A stretch of 30,413 nucleotides of DNA. Origin: a virus. Where the stretch lies: IMG/VR virus record IMGVR_UViG_3300025276_000137, positions 1 through 30,413 of that record; one strand, 5' to 3'. The notes below the pieces were generated by a model. That model had not been told where the DNA came from and ran no database searches. It was given only the letters and a program-made list of their open reading frames with translations. Each line of letters starts with the position of its first letter. Within the stretch, counting starts at the first letter, position 1. This document shows positions 7,768-16,900 of the stretch, piece after piece. The translations under genes were made by a program, and so were the position numbers.

Positions 7768-8630
7768 CTAAAAAAGCTAACACAAAGAAAGTTGAGGTAG
7801 AACCTCAAATCGAAACAATGGAAGAAGTAGTTACAGAATTTTTTGAAGATACTGTAGTTGCAGAACCAAAGAAAAAACCGGTTATGGAAACTCCAAAACC
7901 AAAAAAAGATACTTGGGAGATTAAAGATAGGATGTACTACTTACTTTATGATAAAACACCTTTATCAAAATCTATAAAATGCTCAAACATACATTGGTTT
8001 GACGAGAAAGCTGGTTACGAGAGAGAGTTGAAATACACTTCTAACCAAAGAACATCATTTGTAGACGAAATGGTTGGTGACCAAAGATTAGAGCACGTTA
8101 TATTTAGAAACGGTACAATTAGCGTTCCTAAAAGTAAAGTCGTGTTACAAAAGCTTTTATCTTTATACCACCCAGACAAAGGGGTTGTATTTGAAGAGTT
8201 CAAACCACAACAACAAGCTGCTAGTGAGATTGATTTACTAGAACTAGAGATCGAAGCTTTAAACGCAGCTCAGTCATTAGAAATAGATATGGCAGAAGCT
8301 GTTATGCGTGTTGAGATTGGTTCTAAGGTAGTAGACATGAGTTCTAAGGAACTTAAAAGAGATTTACTATTATATGCCAAAAGAAACCCAGGTTTGTTCT
8401 TAGAATTAGTAAATGATGAGAATGTTATGCTCAGAAACTTTGGTATCAAAGCAACTGAAATGCGGATATTAAAATTATCCTCTGATCAAAGAACTTTTTC
8501 ATGGGGATCTAATGATAGAAAACTAATGAATGTTCCTTTTGATGAGCATCCTTATTCAGCTTTAGCCGCTTGGTTTAAAACTGACGAAGGAATGGAGATT
8601 TACTCCAATATTGAAAAAAGATTAAATTAA
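7764..8630 (+). CDS. Conserved phage protein of unknown function downstream of the capsid gene
   Basis: 288 residues. The first 45 are Lys/Glu/Pro-rich and probably disordered (M-A-K-K-A-N-T-K-K). A compact region follows with W-E-I-K-D-R-M-Y-Y-L, H-W-F-D-E-K-A-G-Y-E-R-E-L and V-P-K-S-K-V-V-L-Q-K-L-L-S-L-Y-H-P. The second half is helical with S-S-K-E-L-K-R-D-L-L-L-Y-A-K. I recognise this arrangement as recurring after the capsid gene in uncultured marine phages, but know no function for it. It lacks a signal peptide, membrane segments and catalytic motifs. A head-associated or head-completion role is plausible from position only. Confidence 0.7.
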   Translation: MAKKANTKKVEVEPQIETMEEVVTEFFEDTVVAEPKKKPVMETPKPKKDTWEIKDRMYYLLYDKTPLSKSIKCSNIHWFDEKAGYERELKYTSNQRTSFVDEMVGDQRLEHVIFRNGTISVPKSKVVLQKLLSLYHPDKGVVFEEFKPQQQAASEIDLLELEIEALNAAQSLEIDMAEAVMRVEIGSKVVDMSSKELKRDLLLYAKRNPGLFLELVNDENVMLRNFGIKATEMRILKLSSDQRTFSWGSNDRKLMNVPFDEHPYSALAAWFKTDEGMEIYSNIEKRLN

Positions 8631-8642
8631 TCTAACTGTAGA

Positions 8643-8668
8643 TGCGGTCGCTCTAAGGAGCGATCGTA
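8643..8668 (+). other. Stem-loop without a T tract between two genes
   Basis: An 11-base-pair stem (8643-8653 with 8658-8668, two G-U wobbles) with the four-base loop TAAG. It lies 12 bases after the stop of the 288-residue protein. No run of T follows, so it is not a standard intrinsic terminator. It may be an mRNA-stabilising or processing hairpin, or a weak terminator. Confidence 0.5.
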
Positions 8669-8687
8669 CACTACTAAATTTAATTAT

Positions 8688-8849
8688 ATGAAAGAAAAAT
8701 CTAAAGGATTAGGAGATACTATAGAAAAAATAACAATAGCAACTGGTATAAAAAAAGTTGTAGACACAGTAAGCAAGGCTGTTAAAAAAGATTGCAATTG
8801 CGGGGCAAGAAAAGATACATTAAATAGATTGTTTCCGTATAATAAATAA
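8688..8849 (+). CDS. 53-residue CxC protein
   Basis: A short open frame starting M-K-E-K-S-K-G-L-G-D-T-I-E-K and ending F-P-Y-N-K. It has an amphipathic Lys-rich helix (I-K-K-V-V-D-T-V-S-K-A-V-K-K) and then C-N-C-G-A-R-K-D-T-L-N-R-L-F-P. The CxC plus R-K-x-x-L-N-x-x-F-P ending resembles a short conserved ending I have seen on small phage proteins. The frame is clean and fills the space between the hairpin and the next gene, starting after an A/T-only leader. The CxC pair could bind a metal or form a disulfide; with only two cysteines a metal site would need a dimer or another partner. Function unknown. Confidence 0.7.
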   Translation: MKEKSKGLGDTIEKITIATGIKKVVDTVSKAVKKDCNCGARKDTLNRLFPYNK

Positions 8850-8858
8850 AAAGAAATT

Positions 8859-9587
8859 ATGCGAATAAGTGTAGATACAATATACCAAAGGGTTTTAGCT
8901 TTGGCTAATAAAGAGCAAAGAGGCTACATAACTCCTCAAGAGTTTAACTTATTTGCCAACTTAGCGCAACAAGAAATATTTGAGCAATATTTTTATGATT
9001 TAAACAAAGTTAGTGTGGTTCCTGGTAACGATACTGTTTTTGCCGATGTAGATGATATGCTTAAGGAAAAGCTTAGTATTTTTGAAAAAATAGATAGTTC
9101 CGACGAGGGTAATACTCCAAGTAGTTACACCGCGGCAAATGATGGCATAGGGTTATTGCTACCAAGCTATATATATAGGGTTAGCCGAGTAGAATTTGGT
9201 GGTGTTGAATGCGAGATGGTTCCAACTAAAACATGGAGAGATGTAATATCTTACCGTGGCACTTTGCTAGGGGCATCCACTTCTCGTCCAATAGTAAATA
9301 TTAGAGATAATATAATTAAAGTTGAAGAGGGTTCTGATTTTGAAAGCGTTCCATCGGCAGTGTACTACTTTAAAAAACCACAAACAGTGCGTTGGGGTTA
9401 CATTGTTATTAACAAAAAAGCCTTGTATAACCCCGCTTCTTCAATAAGCTTTAATCTACATCAGTCTGAAGAATCAGAATTAGTGTATAAAATATTAAAA
9501 CTAGCGGGCGTAGCGCTACAAAAACAAGATGTTGCACAAATTGGACAGGGGTTAGATACAAACCAACAACAACAAGAAAAACAATAA
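8859..9587 (+). CDS. Putative head-tail connector or structural protein
   Basis: 242 residues. The helical N-terminus (V-D-T-I-Y-Q-R-V-L-A-L-A-N-K) runs into G-Y-I-T-P-Q-E-F-N-L-F-A-N-L-A-Q-Q-E-I-F. A beta-rich middle contains Y-I-Y-R-V-S-R-V-E-F-G-G and V-Y-Y-F-K-K-P, and a C-terminal helix contains E-E-S-E-L-V-Y-K-I-L-K-L-A-G. Helical bundles carrying a beta insertion are usual in head-tail connectors, and the gene sits between capsid and tail-hub genes. The extreme C-terminus is Gln-rich and probably flexible. The family recurs in this type of marine phage genome, but I cannot name a characterised homologue. Four bases separate it from the next gene. Confidence 0.6.
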   Translation: MRISVDTIYQRVLALANKEQRGYITPQEFNLFANLAQQEIFEQYFYDLNKVSVVPGNDTVFADVDDMLKEKLSIFEKIDSSDEGNTPSSYTAANDGIGLLLPSYIYRVSRVEFGGVECEMVPTKTWRDVISYRGTLLGASTSRPIVNIRDNIIKVEEGSDFESVPSAVYYFKKPQTVRWGYIVINKKALYNPASSISFNLHQSEESELVYKILKLAGVALQKQDVAQIGQGLDTNQQQQEKQ

Positions 9588-9591
9588 ATAA

Positions 9592-10914
9592 ATGGGGTTA
9601 TTAAATCAAACGCAGCAAGAGTACTACGACGGTAATAGTTCAAATAACTATCAATTCGCTTCTTTATCAGATATAATAAATCAATTTATGTTTGTTTATG
9701 TAGGTGAAGATAAAATAATACCTAAGGCAAGAAGAATTGACGTTGCTTTTCACGCTCAAAGAGCATTACAAGAGCTATCATTTGATACTTTTAAATCCAC
9801 AAAAGCTCAAGAAATAACACTTCCCCCTTCGCTTCAAATGACACTCCCGCAAGACTACGTTAACTACACTAAAGTTAGTTGGGTAGATTCTGCTGGAATA
9901 AAACACTTATTATATCCTACAAGTAAAACTTCAAATCCATACCCAATAAAAACAGATTCTAATGGTGATTATGCTTTTGATGAAGTAGGTGATTTAATTT
10001 CGACTACTAACCTTATAGCAAACGGCGACTTTGATGATGACACGGGTTGGACGGTTGACGCCGACGCATGGACTATAGGAGACATAACAATAACTACAGT
10101 TGCTGGTAACCTTAATACCTATAAAAACGTAGTACAAGGTAATACAGTCGCCGACGGATACATGAGTATAGATGCTCCTGATATTATTGAAGGTAGGCAA
10201 TATAGAATAACATACGATATCGTCGTGGCTTCTACAGCTGGTAAATTTATACTAGCAAATCACACAACTATTGCTAGCACATTAAACTCAACTTCAATCA
10301 ATAACAATGTTGATCTTATTAACGAAACAGTAATTGGTACCCACTCGGTTGAATGGCTACAAGGACCTGGTAACGTGGGGAAAATTAAATTGTGGAATGA
10401 CGTAGCGTTTGATGGTATAATTGACAACATAAGAGTAGTTAGAATCGGTGACAGTGAAGAATCTGCCACATGGTCAAGCTACAAATCATCAACTCCAAGT
10501 CAAAATCAAAATGACGACTATATAGACGATACTTACTGGCCAATGGACGGTAGTAGATATGGCCTTGATCCTCAGCACTCTCAAGCTAATGGATCATTTT
10601 ACATGGATCACAACTCTGGAAAAATACATTTTTCATCTAATGTTAGTGGAAAGACTGTGATCTTAGATTATATAAGCGACAGCTTAGGCACAGATGGCGA
10701 GATGCAAGTACATAAGTTTGCGGAAGAAGCAATGTATAAGTGTATAGCACACGCTGTTATGGCTAGTAAAGCCAATACTCCAGAGTATCAAGTTAATAGA
10801 TTTAAAAAAGAAAAGTTTGCGGCTGTTAGAACTGCAAAACTAAGGTTGTCAAACCTTAAGCTAGAAGAACTTACTCAAATTTTAAGAGGTAAATCAAAAC
10901 AAATAAAACACTAG
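9592..10914 (+). CDS. Putative connector / tail tubular protein A-like, with inserted carbohydrate-binding-like domain
   Basis: 440 residues. Residues 1-135 hold a helical start (R-I-D-V-A-F-H-A-Q-R-A-L-Q-E-L) and the strand T-L-P-Q-D-Y-V-N-Y-T-K-V. Residues from about 335 end in helices (H-K-F-A-E-E-A-M-Y-K-C-I-A-H-A). The two halves suggest a T7-gp11-like or P22-gp4-like connector. Between them, residues about 139-287 form a separate beta-sandwich-like unit. It opens N-L-I-A-N144-G-D-F, has W-T-V and W-T-I strands and Y-R-I-T-Y-D-I-V, and closes G-I-I-D-N-I-R-V-V-R-I. That is the layout of CBM4/9-type carbohydrate-binding modules seen in many phage tail proteins. The insert would project from the neck or tail and could bind surface glycans. 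The connector call is inference; the inserted domain is clearer. Confidence 0.6.
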   Translation: MGLLNQTQQEYYDGNSSNNYQFASLSDIINQFMFVYVGEDKIIPKARRIDVAFHAQRALQELSFDTFKSTKAQEITLPPSLQMTLPQDYVNYTKVSWVDSAGIKHLLYPTSKTSNPYPIKTDSNGDYAFDEVGDLISTTNLIANGDFDDDTGWTVDADAWTIGDITITTVAGNLNTYKNVVQGNTVADGYMSIDAPDIIEGRQYRITYDIVVASTAGKFILANHTTIASTLNSTSINNNVDLINETVIGTHSVEWLQGPGNVGKIKLWNDVAFDGIIDNIRVVRIGDSEESATWSSYKSSTPSQNQNDDYIDDTYWPMDGSRYGLDPQHSQANGSFYMDHNSGKIHFSSNVSGKTVILDYISDSLGTDGEMQVHKFAEEAMYKCIAHAVMASKANTPEYQVNRFKKEKFAAVRTAKLRLSNLKLEELTQILRGKSKQIKH

Positions 10915-10917
10915 TAC

Positions 10918-13900
10918 ATGCCAGAAATCAAGCACCAGTTTACAGGCGGTAAGATGAATAAAGATCTTGACGAAAGACTTGTTCCAAACGGAGAGTATAG
11001 AGACGCAATGAATGTGCAGGTTTCAACGTCAGATGGTTCTAATGTTGGTGCAATTCAGAACGTACTAGGAAATTCAATTATCAGTGGACAAGATTTTATC
11101 ACCACAGACGCTGTTTGCGTTGGATCAATTGCCGATGAAAAAAACAATAAGCTGTACTATTTTATCGCTGATTTTTATGCAATTATAATCGAGTACGATA
11201 CTATAAAAAAAACAGTAATACCTATAATAGTTGATACAACAGTAGGAGCTGATGTTTTAAGTTTTGATGCTCAACACGCTATAACTGGTATAAATATAAT
11301 AGATGAATTGTTGTTGTGGACAGACAATAAAAGTGAGCCTAAAAAAATTAACATACCAAGATGTAAAGCCGGTACTGATCCTAGCGGCATTGTTCACACT
11401 AAATTAATGGTGGGCGGGAATTATGATGAAAATCTAGTTTATGTAAACGGAATTAACGAGGGTCTTATCAAAGAAAGCCATATAGCTGTTATTAAAAAAG
11501 GCCCTTCTAAAGCGCCTAAAACAATCCCTGAGTCTGCTAAAATATCTGGATACGTTAAAGGTAGTATGGAATTAGTTGGTGTTGGTAATGTTAATTATTT
11601 TTACCCTATAGGAAATGATGGAGGCGAAGTAGAGCAAGGCCATGAAACGTGGATTGGCCTTCAAAATATAGATCGAGTGCAGGTTCCAAATGGTGGGCTT
11701 AGTGTAGGTACATCGCCAAACCTTGTCGTAGGAGACGTTATTAGAGTGTACAATGGAAAAGCAATACCACAAGATGGGGAAAAACCTATTGCTAGACTGT
11801 TAATTAAACAAATAGAACCTGGTCAATTTTATTATTCTCAGGCGCAAAATAATTATGAAGAAGTAAGTGGTCACCCTACTTATGGTGCCATTATTGCTTA
11901 TAGCCACCAAGTAGCATATAAAGTTTCGGTTTCAACATTAATTTCTCATGATTTTACATCCGGGTATTATTTTGAACTAGAGCAAGAAGAGCATAGTATA
12001 TTTAAAGGTAAATTTCCTAGATTTTCCACAAGATATAAATATGAGGACAACGAGTACTCCCCTGTTGGGCCGTATTCAGAAGTTGTTTTTATTCCTGGAG
12101 AATTTGATTACCATCCTACTGAAGCCTATAACAAGGGCATGGTTAACAATTTAAAACAACTAATTTTACAAGATTTTGTTTCTACAGACATACCAAAAGA
12201 TGTTGTAGGAATTGATTTATTATACAAAAATGAATTCTCTCCAAACGTATACGTTATAAAAAGTGTTGATAAAAATGATGAGGTTTGGAACAACGGGTAT
12301 ACAAACCCTTTGAAACCAAAAGGATCTTATATTATTACCACGGACAATGTCTACGCTCAAGTTCCTTCTAACCAGCTTATAAGACCTTGGGATAATGTAC
12401 CTAAAAAGGCTTTGGCCCAAGAAGTCACGGGTAATAGAGTTGTTTATGGCAACTATGTGCAGGGTTATAATCTTGAAAATGAACTTGGTCAAAAAATAAC
12501 ACCTAAGCTTACAGCTTCAATTGATAATAGGTTTGATAGCAGCTACAGCACATCTAAAACGCGTAAATCTTTAAAATCTCAAAGAACATATAATTTTGGA
12601 ATTTTATATGGAGATAAGTATGGTAGAGAAACACCTGTATTTACCAATGATAAGGCTAATGAGTTAATTACAAAATCTTCAAGCGCTAGCTCAAGTAGCA
12701 TTGCGATTAACATTGAAAGCCCCCACCCATCATGGGCTGAATACTACAAAATACTTGTAAAAGAAACGTCAAGCGAGTATTATAACGTAGCAATGGGTAG
12801 GGCTTACGATGCTGAAGATGGAAACGTTTGGATATCATTTCCTTCTATTGATAGAAACAAAATAGATGAAGATACATACTTGGTTTTAAAAAAGGGACAC
12901 GAACAAGATAATTTTATTTTAGACGAAGCTAGGTACAAAGTTGTAGCGATTGAAAATGAAGCCCCAGACTATATAAAAACAAGATACAATCCAATAGCAG
13001 AGCCTAACATGGATATCCACGGTTATCTTTTAACCGGGGCGAAGCAAACTGCTCTCGAAGGAGATCCTCGAGTTGTAGAGTTTCCATCCCCAGTTCAACC
13101 ACCTTTCCCTGGCCAATCATCATTTACAATAAGACATTACACTTGGAGCGACCCGTATCACGTAGATACTTTCAGGTTTGGATTACCCGATATGGTCAAA
13201 GCGTGGGAAGATAGAAAAAACACTGATATATACGTTTCTTTTTCAAATAAATATAGAGAAGAAGGTGATACAACTAGTTGGGTGGATGTTCCAATTAGAA
13301 TGACTAAAAAGTACAGGGTAATGGATATTGTAAAACTGCAACCCTCTGGAGCTTTTACAAACGGTGATGATGTTCCAGATTTGTATTTTGTAAGGTTAAA
13401 TCAATCAATATCTATGGAAGATGCTTTCATTACAGACAACTTTACCGAAGTGTTTCAAAATGGTGGGCAATTAAAACCTCACTTTTACAGAAAAGAAATA
13501 GAAAACTTACCTGAGTTTGACGGTAGGTTTTTTGTTAAATTAATAGAAGACGAAGTATTAGCTGATAACATACCAAAAATTGCCGCTCCCACTTCACAAG
13601 GCTGGAATGTTGATGGCGGAATAAGTGAGTTATATTATTTGAGTGATAGTAGTTGTGATTCTAATCAGTTCTTAATAGATGGGGGCTTGGTTGGTACAAC
13701 TGGTGAGGAAGCCAGTGTAACACCGGCTAATTGGCGGGTAAACCTTGGTGGACCCGAAAATGACTACAGTGGTATTTACAGCAGGTGGTTTATAGACGCA
13801 ACCGCTTACGCGGGTAGCCAACCAAGTGGTAGCTCTGACGTTAGAGATTTTGAAGCGGTACAAGACGGGGTGGCTTTAAGCGATACAACTAGTGCTGTAA

Positions 13901-16900
13901 ACTATAAAATTGTTATGGATGCGGATGGAGACAGACTTGCTGATCTTGAAGATTATAGCATAGTTTATCTAGATATGGCAACCGATACTTTAGGGCAAGA
14001 CGAAGACGAAACGTGGGGCGATGGGCGTAGTCTTGGTGCTCGTTTTTTACACGGCGCACATACTGGCTCATACACGCAGGGAGATTTAGGCGATGTAACA
14101 ACAAATGCTCACGCAAATGATTTTGGTGACGGGCCAAATAATTATTTACACTTATCATATGGAGGTATTGCTCCACAAGCCGTTGGAGCTGGTAAAGGCT
14201 CGCTAAACCCTAGTACTCCGGGGCCTTGGAGTAAATCGTGGTGGGATTTTTATAATTACAATAGATTTTGGGATAATCCACTTTCAGCCTTGATTGATAA
14301 TAGTGTTTTATCACAATTTGTACAATCCCAATTTCATGTTATTAAAAAACTAACTTACGGCTCTTTATTCAGGCTAAAGGGTGATCCTAATGTTTACAAA
14401 ATAACTCAAGTTACAAAAAGAAGGCTTTACAACTACATGGGGGCTAATAGAATTGCAGAGGGATTAAAATGGTACTCAAATAGTGCTAACGATCCCGGCG
14501 CCTCTTCAGACATGAACTCTTTAAATGCAGATGATTTAATTAAAGCTGCAAACCAATCATTAGCAGTAAACAACGGGATTGATTTCTCGTCTGCATTTAC
14601 AAGAACCGGTGCAAATGAGCAAGTTAAAACGATGATGAAGCCTAATAACGCTAGAATAAGTTATTTAATTCAGTACCAGGTTTTAAATGGGCAAAAAAAC
14701 CATGATCTAGAATCTGCGTCTAGCACTGGAACGCCTATTCATGCCAATGACCACCAAGCGTTTGATCTAGGTGGTTCTATTATAAACAGCACTACACACG
14801 GTGGTTTAGAGTTTGTCAGTACGTTTACAACTACCGAAAAAAATATTCTTCCAAGTAATCCGGCTATATTTGAAACAGAGCCTAAAGAAGATGTAGATTT
14901 AGATATATACTACGAGGCAACTGGTAAAAAACCAATTAGTACAACTCAAGAAAATATTTTAAATTTAGTTGAAATAGGAGCAATAATAACTGTTACCCCA
15001 ACAACTATAGTTGGTGGCGTGATGGATGGAACTTTTGTAACTGGCATTCAAAATACAGCTGTTGGTGTTTGGAAGATAGTGCTATCAAACAAAGTTAGTT
15101 TAGATGAATTAGGGTTTATAAACGGTGTATCTACTTCTGATAATTCGGTAAGAATAAAATTTCACAATGACGATGGAAGTTTTGCTGTTGCTAAGCTAAC
15201 GCCTTTTACATATACAGCTGGAGGTAACCAACCTGCTGACATTCAAGATAGTGGACTTGAAAGTAATCAATCATTTGCCTCTATACCAACTTCAGTACAG
15301 ACTATATATGTAGAATTCATAGATAACACTTTTGGCTTAGGATGGTGGAATTGCTGGAGCTTTGGTAATGGAGTTGAATCTAACCGTATTGGTGACACGT
15401 ATAACAAGCCTTTTATTGCAAATGGAGTTAAAGCGTCAACCACCGTGTTAGAAGACTACAAAGAAGAGCAAAGAAAGCATGGGTTAATATACTCTGGTAT
15501 TTACAATTCTACAAGTGGGGTTAACTCTTTAAATCAGTTTATAGCTGCGGAAAAAATTACAAAAGATTTAAACCCTACTTATGGCAGTATACAAAAGCTA
15601 CACTCTAGATCTACTGCTGATGGAGATTTAATAGCTTTGTGTGAAGATAGGGTTATTAGAATTTTAGCAGATAAAGATGCTATATTTAATGCTGATGGTA
15701 ACCCGCAGTTAATAGCTACTGAAAATGTGCTTGGACAAGCAATACCTTATTCAGGTGAATATGGTATTTCTAAAGATCCACAGTCATTTGCGTCAGAATC
15801 TTATAGACTATACTTTTCAGATAAAACTAGAGGCGCTATTATAAGGCTTTCTAAAGATGGATTAACAGCTATATCAGATCATGGTATGAAAGATTGGTTT
15901 AAAGATAATTTAAAATTATCTAATAAATTAATTGGTAGTTATGACGATAAAAAAGATGAGTACAATGTGACTCTTAAAAACATTGGCGAAAAAACATACA
16001 CATCTACTAATACTTCAATTCCTACTCCGTTTACTTTTAGTGGTTATGGTGATATAATTACAGCGGCTGATACCATAATTATTTCAGCAATGAGTGGGGT
16101 TGAAGCAGGTGATTTAGTAACTGTAAATAGCTTTTATTTAAGCTTAGCTGTAGGCACTGTAGTTGTTGGGACTAACGTAGTTGGAAACACAATGACAGTT
16201 GCTTTAGATAATCTAGTAGTACAATCACCAGATTACGCATATCCACCATCTTTTCCTTGGCAAAGTAATTTCACTTTTACTGGCACTAGGGTTACAATAA
16301 AAACAACTACAGTACAAGATCCCGTTGACACTCTTCCTTCTAAAACTGTTACTTTTAAAGAAGACACAAAAGGCTGGGTTAGTTTTAAATCTTTTACCCC
16401 TGAAAACGCTATTAGCTGCGCTAATGAATATTACACTTTCAAAAGCGGTAAGTTATGGCAGCACCACGTAAAGGGATTGGTAGGGTCTCCGACTCCAATG
16501 AACACATTTTACGATATTCACACAAGCTCTTCTTTAACCGCTTTGTTAAACGATATGCCGGGTATTGTAAAATCTTTTAAAACAATAAACTACACGGGTA
16601 GTGATTCTAAAACTATAAAACCATCTGCGGAAACATATTTATACCCTGGCGGAGATATTTCAAGCGATGGAGAGTATTACAACTTTAATAACAAGGCTGG
16701 GTGGCATGTTGTTAGCATTGAAACAAATAAGCAAAAAGGAAGCATAAACGAATTTATAGAAAAAGAAGGTAAGTGGTTTAACTATATAAGCGGAGAAGCA
16801 ATAGTTTCAGAGCCAGGTGGATTAACTGTAAGTGGCTTAGATTTAGGTGATTTTTCATTTCAAGGAATTGGAATTCCAACTGGAATTTCTCAACCTATTG

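Noticed and set aside
13913-14176. Antisense open frame within the tail hub gene
   Set aside because: It lies wholly inside a continuous + strand gene, with no family resemblance and an isolated position on the opposite strand.
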